DNA of 64,000 bases, taken from the NCBI RefSeq assembly GCF_003589595.1, contig NW_020653855.1, forward strand, positions 356,829 through 420,828, written 5' to 3'. The position numbers were made by a program, and so were the translations under genes. Shown piece by piece: positions 44,401 to 55,700 of this stretch; the stretch's first letter is position 1, and every line of letters starts with the position of its first letter. Source of the stretch: Hyposmocoma kahamanoa. Taxonomy: Eukaryota; Arthropoda; Insecta; Lepidoptera; Cosmopterigidae. The notes beneath the pieces are model-generated. The model was given only the letters and a program-made list of their open reading frames with translations. It ran no database searches and had not been told where the DNA came from.

Positions 44401-44737
44401 GAACAGTGAGGAGTGGAGGACACCGACTAACAACTTCGTAGGACTATATCATAAACAACAACTGTTCTTACATGACTTTTTATAAAAGTTAAGTTGACTA
44501 TCTGACATTTTTTAGATCTACATTTGGTAGCAAGGTAGTAAGTTCAAAGTGCAGATGTCTTCCCTGACGACCTGTCGCTCTTGCGTTTTGTATCGGTATC
44601 TGGTATTTACGCTAAGAGTCTATACTACCTCAGCTCCATTTCAGATTTTTTGGTTGGCTTTATTTTAGAATTTATTTTCTACAAACGAAATTATAGCCGT
44701 TTGATAAATATATATCGTATGTATCGTAAAAAAAAAT

Positions 44738-44960
44738 TATTGGCATATGCAAAGTACCTATTGAATGCAGCTGTTTTCTTGTAAAATTTCGAGGTAAGTT
44801 TGTGTTTTTTTAATCAATCGCAAAAAATTTAAAGAATCGTCGTTTCACACCGTATACGAATGAATGTACTATATCCTCAATTTGATTATATATTTTTTCC
44901 AAAGTGATTGGTTCAACGCTTTGACTGTTATGCGAAATCAGCCAAAGCCATTTGAGGTTG
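44738..44960 (+). repeat. Family F copy without insert
   Basis: aagtacctattgaatgcagc, aaatttcgaggtaagttt, atattttttccaaagtga and gttatgcgaaatca. Serves as empty site for the inserts at 15.9 kb and 33.8 kb. Confidence 0.75.
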
Positions 44961-46269
44961 TGTAGACTAGACTCTTAAAGCACAGAATGTTTACCGTTTA
45001 TTTATTTTTTTATTTATTAGATTTGCCAACAGAAATACACTATTGTACATGAACAAACAATAACATTACATAAAATACTCGAGTGTAAACCCCATAATAG
45101 ACAAATACAGCATGCACATATCAGAAGCTCGTGTCAAAAGCATTTTTTGTATATTACATTACAGACAAATAGATGGATAAAACAAAACCAATAAGTATAT
45201 ATTCTAAATTAAACTGTAAAGTTATGGTACTTTTAGTCTGACCATTTATACAATAAAGTTTTATATTTATTTAATGACAACGAAAACAAATCTAAGTCAG
45301 TTAATCTATGTTTACATGTTTTATGAGAATTATTGTACTCTCGGCAAACTCTTTTAGAGTGGGTTGCAACAGCACATTTTAATTTTGCTTGCCTTGCGGA
45401 AAATAGGGCACTTTCCGCGGCCGTTTGTTTACCTATGACCATAAGTATACATTAATTTAGTGTTCAACGATCTGTCGATTTAAACATTTAACAACTTAAA
45501 AGATACACAGCCTCATCTAGCTTGTAGCCTTACCAATAAACTATTTTCTTATTTAACTCAACTTAGGCGTCAATACTATAGCGTAGTATTGGCCTCTATA
45601 CAGCCCCTATAGAACCCTATTTTTAAATTGCACTAAAGTGAAATCTTTGAATTATTAAATTTACCATCAAATAGGTTGTTAGTCTTATACAAATAACCCG
45701 GTATGACCAAAACGCCGTTAACAATTCAATACGTGATACAATTTTTTAATTCATTAAAATATCTAAGTGTCGATTACGATTCGCCCATTTTTAAAATTAA
45801 ACTAATTCATCTAAAAAAATTTTTCAAAAAGGAGAATAGACTAAATTAATCACAAAAAAATTTTTTTTTTTCAAATAATTTTAAAAATCAGCGCTGCATA
45901 ATTGACACAACAGCACCCTTTTTAAAACCTACTACATTTAAATGCTATAATTAAATATTTATTTTTGTTCATCATTAAAATACTTTGGTGCCCAGAAGCT
46001 TATTTTTAATGCATTAATGGCATACATTTTATACGTAATAATGATATTAAAAAACAGACAACGGTGTGTCAAACATAATATTGGTGTCAATGAAGGCTGA
46101 CTGTTGCTTTTTATTTTACAGCGGAAGGGAATGCAATGCTAATGTTTGTAACTAAATTGTAAATAGTATTATGACCTTTATGTCAATTGTGTAATGTACA
46201 AAACTAGATAGCTGGCGGGAATTCATCAGAAGACGACCTGTTTTTGGCTCGTATTTAGCCGACACGTCG

Positions 46270-46440
46270 TTTCCAGACACTTGGAATGGACCTATCATCC
46301 AATTTGAACCTCGGCAGACACACAGAATCCATGGCCAAAAATGCAGTCAAGAAGCTTGGTAGCTGCTTCAGCTGTACCGTGCATAAGTCCGGTCATGTAT
46401 GGAGTACAGCTGCCACCTGCTGCGGAACGCGTAGTGACAG
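46270..46440 (+). pseudogene. Jockey-like LINE fragment
   Basis: Reads LGMDLSSNLNLGRHTESMA and KNAVKKLGSCF, then CMEYS-like sequence in a second frame. LG..LSS.L.F..HI...A..A.KKLG is the post-RT region of Jockey elements. Short and broken. Confidence 0.65.
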
Positions 46441-47426
46441 AGCTTAAGTTGTTTGGACACAGAAATTATGAATAGAAGAAGATTAAGGTTCAATTCCCAT
46501 TACTGCAAAACGGAATGGAAGCCAATTTTTTTGTAACGAAATTGTTATTGTATAACGTTCAAACTAAATACGACACGCTAATTTCCGAGACTGTGATATT
46601 TTTCCGAAAGATGCTTGTTTTTTGGCTCGTATGTATTATGTATCTTACACAATTGACATAAGGTTCATTATGCCACAAAAACTAGCTTCCATTCCAATTA
46701 GAGAAAGGGAAGAGAGAATGATTTTATAAGGCCAGTTTGAGCAAATTGGACTAAGGCGAATTTACCACGAAATTGAGAGCGACCTAAAACAAGGCCAGGT
46801 CAAGAACACCCGTAACGGTCGAGTATGAAAGCATTTGTGTATGTTGATGAAATGGAAGGCTGTGGTCTCTGCCAACTTCGATTGGAAAAGGGTGTGTAGT
46901 TTATGGCAAACTTAGCATACTATGTCTTTATTTAATACTATGCAAGTGTATTAATAAACATTGGTGCTTATTTTGTTTTTATTATTTAAAATTTAAGCGA
47001 ATGCATTTAGTACAATGTTAACTTTCGATTAAGAAAAAATGGCGGATTTTTGTATATTACAGTTTTTATACAAAAGAATATGTAGTGTAAGTGCTTTTTA
47101 AGCACAACATTACGTTTCGTGTTTCTTAATTATTTGTCGATAGCTCTATAGCCAATGTTCAATTAATTCAATTTTTTCACAATGTCAACGATAAAATAGT
47201 TTTTGTTGAAATGAAAAAAAAAATCGTTACATTTTTAAGCTAAAATCGTAAAAATATTGATTATTTTTGGTATCCAGTCCACTGACTGTAACTTCTTAAC
47301 AATTTTATCGTTCGATTGTTATTTGTTATTTAAAACTAAATTTAATAAAAAAATAATTAACGTTATTGTCGCCAAAGAGCCCTAAACTAAATTTTGAGAC
47401 GAAGACACAAATTCGACTACCGCAAT

Positions 47427-47712
47427 CATTGACTTACAATTATATGGACGTCGGGTCCGCGCTAAAAAGTGTCCGAACTTATTGGGCGTTAAAATCGTAT
47501 ATAGAGCGTCATTCACGCTTTAGTCTTCGTTTGTTCGACTGACAGCGAAGCAAGCAAAATTAGACAGTACTGCGATGACATTACAATTTAAATTTAACGT
47601 TTTAGCTTTTTCATATTCCTTTACATGTCACTACGTTTAAATAGGTTGACTCGGGACATTTTTTTCGTGGTTTTTGTATTAGACCCGTCGTCCATTTATT
47701 TGTAAGTCAATG
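47427..47712 (+). mobile_element. MITE-1 full-length copy, perfect TSD ACCGCAAT
   Basis: 286 bp from cattgacttacaattatatg to ttatttgtaagtcaatg; accgcaat at 47419-47426 and 47713-47720. Best reference copy for the family. Confidence 0.93.
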
Positions 47713-48160
47713 ACCGCAATTGATAATAGCAATTTTTCACACATCACTCATTTGGTGCATTGCCGTAAGTGTAATTACGGCAAAATTTAATTGAGTATGT
47801 TAACACATCCATAATTCAGTGTGTTTACGTTTGAAGAAAAATCGGCAGTAATTATAAATTTATATATATTGTAAAAATACACAAAGTTTTATAAATACCA
47901 AAAAAAAAAAATCAATTCTACAATACAATTGCGTCAGGGTAGCACCAAATTAGTGATATATTTTTATCACTGAAATAGATTCCTACATCAACCGTACCAC
48001 ACTCTCAAAACTCTATTTTACTACTTCTTCCAATGAAAAAATTTGAAAAAAAACAATTAGATGACAAAATATAGGTCTATAAGGACAAATTTTAGGAAAG
48101 GGACATTGAAAATTGTGCCATTGTCAATAATGAATGAATATCTCGGTAAGCACAACACTA

Positions 48161-48361
48161 CAATTGGACGTAGTTAAACAAAAAGGATCTAATGCGCATC
48201 TAGTCACTTTCGAGAAGTGTTTCTTGTAACTCCAGAGATATTTATTTACGTTTTTTTTTTTTTTTTACTGAGCTAAGATGTTCAACTTCAGGAACCGTTT
48301 GGTAATAACTCATTATCTGATAATTTTGTGTAAAATCCTTTTTGCTTAACTACGTCCAATT
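48161..48361. mobile_element. TIR element (ATTGGACGTAGTTAA ends) copy 1
   Basis: Ends attggacgtagttaaacaaa and tttgcttaactacgtccaat; copy 2 at 54314-54565 in the sil gene. Non-coding, no clear duplication. Confidence 0.75.
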
Positions 48362-48689
48362 ATAAAAAAGAAAAAAAAGCAAAGTCACAACGTATAATTC
48401 GGTCACGCAATAAATTCGTAAATTAGTTTTTTTTCATAATTCAATCATTAATCATAATTGCCTACACAATAATACAGCCTTATAAATTTAACATTTAACT
48501 GTGACCACTGAAAGGGTTCGAAGACAAAATATTACATACACGTAGGAGTCAAAGAAAAGGACTTTATGTCCGTGCAATAAGAGCGAAAAAAGTTGTCAAC
48601 GGCGGAAATGTTACGAAAATTATATAGTCTTGTCATTTGCGGGGTTGTCAGTTTTCGTAATATTTTAAATAGTCATGTAGTTGATGTCG

Positions 48690-49675
48690 ACAGTTTTATC
48701 GATAGATTATGAAAGAATGTAAGATTATGCCAATTGTGAATGTTTAGACGTTCTAATGATTACTAGTAACTATAGTCTGTTCCAATCCACTGTGCCAGAT
48801 AAGTAAACAAACAGACCATTGACCCGATCATAGACAGTTTAGTGATGGCCAACTGTACTGCTAACTACAGATCGATTAATTAATTGAATGAATCGATTTG
48901 TTTAATTGAATCAGTTGAAACAACTGGGTTTTATGTAATAAAATGGGTTTTGCTATTTCGCTGCTGATTACAATAAAAAAATATGTAATTCATCATACAT
49001 ACAGAGATCATACATTTTGTCTTACATAACCAATAAAAGCAAATTTAAAAGTTCCGAAGTCTAATTTTAAATCCTCCTTCAATTCCTTACAATTAGATAT
49101 TCGTTCGATTGTGATTAAATTCTCGATTCACTAATCGATTACAAAAACTTTCATTGAATGAACCGAATGAGTTTTTCCGCACAGCCCTATTCAACCATAG
49201 GCTATTCGCAAATCTATATTATTATTTAAAAAATAACCTCATTGTTACTTACTCCATTTATTGAGTGATAGCTTTAGAATTTTAACCAAACCAGTTTGTT
49301 TACTTTTCTGGCACAATGGATTGGTTTTTTTACACAATTTTTATTCATATACCTACATTTTAATAAGACACATTTGATTATCAGTATTGAATTACAATGA
49401 AAAGCTTTAAAATATATCTCTTTGTGTTTTCAATACACAGTTCTAAATATAATATGTACGCATGAATTTAAAAAAATTGACAATTCAAATGAACCTATGC
49501 ATAGCAGTTGGACGAATAATGAGCCGACGATGATTCAAATGAAACGAGTTCGGGGATTTACTGCATAGGCATGACCAACACTCAGTCGATAGTCGATAGA
49601 ATATTTATCGACAACAATCACAACACTTCTGCGCGATGAACTGTCATTCAATACGCCATCTTTAAAAAAGAAGAA
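48690..49675 (+). repeat. Family E copy 3 split by a TIR element
   Basis: Left part gttctaatgattactagtaa and right part ttattcatatacctacattt, ttgacaattcaaatgaac, tagaatatttatcgac match 27905-28275, where the parts are nearly contiguous. The insert is 48782-49324. Confidence 0.7.
48782..49324. mobile_element. 543-bp TIR element nested in family E
   Basis: Ends ccaatccactgtgccagata and tctggcacaatggattgg, about 34 bp of imperfect inverted repeat (with shared gtaaacaaac). No transposase frame. Confidence 0.75.
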
Positions 49676-49744
49676 AAGTAAAACCTATCACTGAATTCGA
49701 CGTTAATTGTCCAATTTGTAAAAAAAATAACCAAGCGTGAAACC

Positions 49745-50522
49745 CATCGAGTATATAATTAGAAATACAGACGAAATGTCATGTAATTTGTTTAAAAACT
49801 ATTCTGCCAAATCATTACGGTGACAACTGCGCTCAGATTGGCCAGCCAGATTTCGAAACAATTGACGGGTGTCGTCAATTTTCTCACACCACCGGAAGGA
49901 ACAGCCCCCCATTGTTAGAGATATTATCTTTATTACATCATCATTCAGCCATACGACGCCCACTGCTGGGCATAGGCCTCCCCCAACGATCTCCACGACG
50001 ATCGGTCCTGCGCTGCCCGCATCCATCAGCTTCCTGCGACCTTTACCAAATCGTCGGTCCACCTGGTAGGGGGCCTACCCACTGAGAGTCGTCTGGTGCG
50101 CGGTCGCCATTGAAGAACATTTCCGCCCCAACGGCTATCGGTTCTCCTAGCTATGTGCCCCGCCCACTGCCACTTCAGCTGAGCAATTCTTCGAGCTTTG
50201 TCGGTTATCTTAATTCTCCTACGGATTTCCTCATTTCTGATTCTATCACTTAGGGAAATACCGAGCATCGCTCTCTCCATTGCCCGCTGAGTGACCTTGA
50301 GCCTTCGTATGAGGCCCACATTACAATATATATATATAATTATATACCTTTAATATATCTTTATCACAACAAATACAGAATATTTCAGCTTTCTAATTTG
50401 GTATTTCAGCGCAAACGAGAGTTGATATTCAAAAGTGATATAGAGCCTGAGCCATTTGCCTGATTAGTTGCCAGGAACGTGTGGCCCTTGTTTCGTCTCT
50501 ATTTCTGGTTATATACTCGATG
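49745..50522. mobile_element. MITE-2 copy 3, perfect TSD GTGAAACC, carrying a LINE
   Basis: Ends catcgagtatataattagaa and ttctggttatatactcgatg; gtgaaacc at 49737-49744 and 50523-50530. The 398-bp form at 35.5 kb shows where the extra 380 bp went in. Confidence 0.92.
49937..50330 (-). pseudogene. LINE C-terminus nested in MITE-2
   Basis: On the minus strand, open from 50319: [66 protein letters not shown] and TDDLVKVAGS. This is the well-known C-terminal region of lepidopteran RTE-like LINEs, 5'-truncated. It ends with cactgctgggcat... and a tgatgatg tail. Almost intact, hence recent. Confidence 0.88.
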
Positions 50523-50780
50523 GTGAAACCATAGCTTCAATGTGGATTGTCATGTAATGAAATTTGTCTTGAAAGCTATAACATATAGAGGTTATATAAT
50601 AAGTAAGACGGTAATCCATCAGCCACGTTATAAAAATTGTCTTCGTTAGAGAGGCACACAATCATTTATAGCGGATGCTTATTTACCTAAAAAACTAACT
50701 TGCTCGCTAACATCGCACGCGTTCTGTGAATATTTAGATGTCACAATGTTTCACCATGATTGTCTTATTGTTTTTGTGAA

Positions 50781-50990
50781 ATTACTCCACTACTTTGTTA
50801 TTTATTGATACAAAGAACGAACACTATGAAAATATCTTTCGATCCGGCTGGATTCGAACCAGCATCTTCCAGCAAACCGTGCTGGATGCCATGCCAACTA
50901 AGCCACGGAACGAACCAACGGACCTTAAGAATTTTGCTATGTGCTTGTTGCAGTCGAGTTTTTGGTTTTTAACGACTTTTGAAAATACAT
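50781..50990 (-). repeat. tRNA-like element family D, copy 2
   Basis: gattcgaacc (B box complement) and gccaactaagcca (A box complement), preceded by gaaattactccactactttg. Confidence 0.75.
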
Positions 50991-51162
50991 TTCAAAATGG
51001 CGCTTCCATATTTCGACAACGGGAAAAACTGAACTTTAGGTGTAAAAGCATCCGAATATACGACCAATGTACTTTGTTTTGTTTAGCATTGTATATTTTG
51101 GTTCTTTTATTAGGCGCCATTTTATTAATTCATTTTGCAAACTAAATTAATTTCTCGTCATC

Positions 51163-51225
51163 AACCCACTGATACGTCCCACTGGTCTCCTCTCAGGCGA
51201 GGGTTTAGGCCTAAGACACGGTATA
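51163..51225 (-). mobile_element. LINE tail fragment
   Basis: tcatcaacccactgatacgt and ctctcaggcgagggtttagg are the reverse of the 33.8 kb tail. Confidence 0.65.
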
Positions 51226-52593
51226 CTCTGTCCAAACATTTAACTTTTGACATAATATGCATGCCTCCAAAGTTCCGTAATTATTGACATAAACCTATAG
51301 ACAAAAAATGCAATACTTCCTGGACTCTTTTATTTTTTAATTTTAGTGAAAGGACGTGCTCTTTAACTACGATATTTATTGGCTATAGGGATTATGTAAC
51401 GAAGATCACACAAGTTGATAAATTTCAGTACCTAACTGTCAAATAAATTGCAATGAAATGAAATAATTATAGCAAATTTTTGTTGTTTATTATAATGAAT
51501 CGTCGGATTCTTTATAATTCTTGAGTGCACAAATTGTCGAACGCAACATCACGATCCCAATCAGACAATCTTCTTTTTGAAACTCGCTCACATTCACGAT
51601 CAAAACTTCTTATTCCGAGTCGAATCCGAAACGCATTAGGACATCACTAATTGATTAGAATTCGAGCTGTCAAAAGTTAAATAAATTATTGGACGAAGTA
51701 TAATAACACACTAGCGTGTCATTTGTCATCGATTCTTACTAAGTTTTACTTTACCGTGATTTGTTGACAGAAGAAAATAGTTTGCGATCACAGCTTCTTT
51801 CTTTACGTGTTTTCTAATTCTAAAAAAACGAAATATAGTCGTATACAGATATCATATAACAACTAAACATGGTTATCTCACTTTTGGAGTAGTCATCTAT
51901 AGTGCAAGCGCCCTTGGTATAATAAAAGCCACATGTTCAAAGCTAATCATAGATTAAAAGTTATTTTCCCACAAATATAATACGAACTAAAATTACACCA
52001 TTTAATTCCGTCTTCTTCTTTCCATTATCATTACTAGACTTTTATTTTTATAATATCAAGTGACGGGACGAACAACTCACTCCCGTACTCGAACTTCGCG
52101 ACCGGCAAAGGCTACAAACGTTATTCAAAACACTTATCGAATGAAAGTTACCGAACGTCTTATTATTTACATAGTAAGAATGTATTATGGAAATCTCTAA
52201 TTTTTTCGAATAAAGTCTGGATTTTGTTCCATTTTTATGAATTTATTTTAATGCAAGACTAATTGCATTCCTATATTTAAGGCATTTAAAGTCTTAAAAA
52301 TGTATATCTAGTAATGCTTCCCCAACCTTCAAACCGAAAAATACTGGACACTCTTGCACAAGTATAATGCTACTTATACTACTACACTCTCACTTGCAAA
52401 GTTCTCATATTGCACATGTGACCTTCTTACACTAAGGGGTATTCACACTTTGCGTTGGTCATGATATTCAAGCATATTGACTCCTGGAGTCGTATTAAAA
52501 TTGAATATATCACAAATGCAGCTATAAAACACTGCATTAGCTGATAAAAAAAAACTAGGATATCATAACAGTAATGTAGAGATCAAATAGCGG

Positions 52594-52770
52594 CTAAAAC
52601 ACTGTTATTTCACTTCGAGGCACGTTATTAAGATTATCGTCTATAGTAAGGTACATATTGAAGCTGAAAAACATCGCAGTTGCAGACATAAAGTGCCAAA
52701 TGTCATGGGAATCATATAATTGCAGAAGGGAACACACGCTGTTGCTTTGTCGAGATTGTGCTGGGGTGAG
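52594..52770 (-). CDS. sid-1-like: sid-1-like last exon: HDIWH motif and stop
   Basis: Acceptor ttgttacag lies at 52771 and above. Phase 0; 58 residues from [16 protein letters not shown] to [15 protein letters not shown], stop at 52594-52596. [12 protein letters not shown] carries two histidines of the predicted metal site (52705-52707 and 52693-52695). A candidate polyadenylation signal (aataaa on the minus strand) is at 52242-52247. Confidence 0.95.
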   Translation of the reverse strand, partial: LTPAQSRQSNSVCSLLQLYDSHDIWHFMSATAMFFSFNMYLTIDDNLNNVPRSEITVF

Positions 52771-55700
52771 CTGTAACAAATGTAAATAAATGTAACATTA
52801 CTTACGTGTGGAAATTAACGTGAATCACGCAGAGAGCGGGTGTGAGTCGGGCGTGTGGCGGGTCGGGCGTGTGGCGGGTCGGGCGCGTGTCGGGTCGGGC
52901 GCGTGTCGGGTCGAGAGCACGTGCCCGCGCTTGGTGTGTTGTCGTCCATATAAATACACGAAATTATACCTGCCGTTCTCCCGACCCGACACGCGCCCGA
53001 CCCGCACCCGCTCTTTGTGTGTTTCACGCTTAAATCTTTATTTCTTGCTGTTATTGGCATGAAGACCAAAAAAATCAAAGTTTCCCAAAGTGGTCCCTAG
53101 AGCCCCCAGCAGGCGCTGAAGAGTCCTAGGGCGGTAGGGTCCTCGGAAGCAATTGGGAGGCGTTGATGCTGTCCAGCAGATGCTACCGCATTTAAACTAC
53201 ACTACATTTGTTTTTCCTAGTGATTTTATTTTTGATTGATTTAGAGGATAGAGTAGTGGGATGTCGCCGCGTTGGTACAGCGAGAAAATTAATTAACGTG
53301 CACTTACCGCCCAATTTGTGTTCTGGTCTAGGTAGAAGTAACTTGAGCTGAACCAAACTGTATAAGTTAAAGCTATGAACACCCAACTGAAAAATCAAAC
53401 ATTAATTATTTAATAAACAGTTAATCAAAATAAGTATTTTAGATACAGTCGCCTAAAAATTGCAATTAAATAATATAGACAATATTGTTGAACTTTTATA
53501 ATAATTGTCATTCATATCATGACTTTTTACATTTGGCAAAAAAAACTCTTCAGTTTTTGTTACACTGTCTGACAGTTTTTAGATTTGTATTTGGTATACT
53601 TTAGTGTTCCGTCATGGAAAAATTTCCATTTTGAATAAATCATATTTTTCCGGATAGTTTTCCAAATATTTTTCCACGTTTGACATTGGTACCTGTCAAA
53701 AGTTAAAGTTACTGAACGAAAAAGATGGAGTCATCATAAAGGCTTTATTTCGCTGGTGTCCAATCATTTTAAATCGCGATTTTGATATTTTGATATTTGT
53801 AAACGAAGAACATAATATGAGCCTAGGAATAAAATTTTTCAATATATTTAAATTTCTCTAATTTTTCGGGAAAAATTATCACTATTTGAAATTTTTCAGA
53901 AAATACCCAACAGTGAATCTAGAATGATCGCTGACATTTGTCATAGGGGTGAGGTAAAGTCGATAGATTTTTAGTGTATTTGATTTTTGAAGCACAGCTT
54001 CTCTCTTATACAGTTTTATTTTTCTGATTTTAGAAAGTGTCTAATAACATTTATCTTATCATTAATTTATATGTTTCAAAAACTAATAACACTGACATGT
54101 CCATTCATGGTCCATGATACACACACATATACATTTATTAACTAAATACCTATACATATGAACTACAGATTTTAGCGACATCTGACCTCTGAATCATAAC
54201 TAACGTAAAAGAACATTTTAGCGAAATTGAGTTATTAACATAACTGGGAACAGCAAAATGGTTTTTTAATATCTTATTTAATTTCAATTTTGTTGTTAAG
54301 CGAGAAATCGGTGCGATTGGACGTAGTTAAACAAAAAGGATCCAATGCACATCCAGTCACATTCGAGATATGGCAGTTTGAAGTCTAAAAGTTTTTCTCA
54401 TTCTTGTTTTATTTTCAAAACTTATAACGTAACTCCAGAGATATTTATTTATGTTGGATTATATAGTGATCTAACAGGTTAGATATTAGAAGCCGTTTGG
54501 TACATATGACTCATTGTTTGATAATTTTGTGGATTGGATCCTTTTTGCTTAACTACGTCCGATTGTCATTTTTTTACTAGCAAAATGAAACTTTAGCTGT
54601 CAATATCTCGAAAGTTACCAAAATATAAATGTGTTAGTTATGACAAGAAGAGCAAATATTATCATAATTCCTACAATAAATATTTATGAAATGTTAAGTC
54701 ATGGTGTGTAGTAATTAAAAGTTACTATTATGGTGAATTATTGGTGTTCTTACCTATACCACCTTATAGATTCTCTATGTAGCAACTTCATGACTATGTA
54801 GAAGAGCGTATATAAGAACAGGTTGCTCATTAGTACGAGCAGCAAATGTGATGCAAAGTCCTTACTGTGCTGCGTGACCCTGAAATAAGGTTAAATAAAC
54901 TTTTTTATATAACGTCAAGCGACGGGATGAACAAGTCGTGTGTCTGATGGTAATGTACACGCCTGTCCATAACAGTTGCAGTGACACTCAGAGCTTTAAA
55001 TTGCAAAGATTAGTACCACTGCTCCCGTCACTTTGAGACATAAATTGTCAACCCTTCAAAACTCACATTACTGCTTGGCGGAAGAAATAGATAAGGTGGC
55101 AGTAGTACCCTGGACTACACTCTTCCACGAGGAGCTCTGCTGCTACTAGCTAACTAAACTAACCCCGTATCGCGGGTGCCATGGACACACACATAGACAA
55201 CCATAAATGTAAGGTCGGCAGACTAAAGCACACAAGTCAAAAACCAACATCATTCATTTGAATTAATACATCTTCCGACTACATACATTTGTTGCTTTAT
55301 TAATTTGTAACTTAAGTTCTAGTGGCGCTCTTTTTAAATTTGTCATGCAAATTCACATCTTCCAATATTATGAACGCAGAACAATAAATACAGTAGATAG
55401 AAGTGGTTCGTTAGCGTACGACGGGTGCCAACTATAGGTCACGAAAGACCTATCTTATCGAAAGATTTTTTGTTACAAGAAACGAAAGTAAAGCTTATAC
55501 CACTGCAATATGTCTCCAATTTGTCGTCGTTCAGCAATTAACCGCAAGATAGCAGGACATTGATTGAAATTTCAATTTAATGTCAAAACGTCGTAACTTG
55601 CAATAATAGGCATTGACGGTATTGAACGTTCAACGATATGCCAACCGGGTAAAGTTTAAATAAGATTAACAATCCAGAATTTGTTATTTATTTTTAAATT

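Larger units (their letters stand above)
29736..52593. other. Intergenic region between tail-to-tail genes
   Basis: About 23 kb with no open frame that looks like a gene. The stretches 29760-30740, 31600-33760, 35915-37135, 37475-38870, 42175-43265, 44965-46265, 46445-47425 and 50995-52590 show only AT-rich unique-looking DNA or unclassified repeats. The small frame at 45233-45442 on the minus strand has no clear homology. A CRE-like palindrome gatgacgtcatca lies at 33095-33110. The 3' UTRs of both genes must extend into the edges of this region. Confidence 0.8.

Noticed and set aside
43694..44423. Minus-strand frames of 61 and 126 codons rich in leucine, isoleucine and phenylalanine
   Set aside because: The longer one is antisense to a LINE C-terminal relic read on the plus strand; hydrophobic bias comes from the AT-rich complement.
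52808..53078. Arginine/glycine/valine-rich frames on both strands
   Set aside because: They are translations of the 16-bp GC-rich repeat and its inverse, with no start context or homology.
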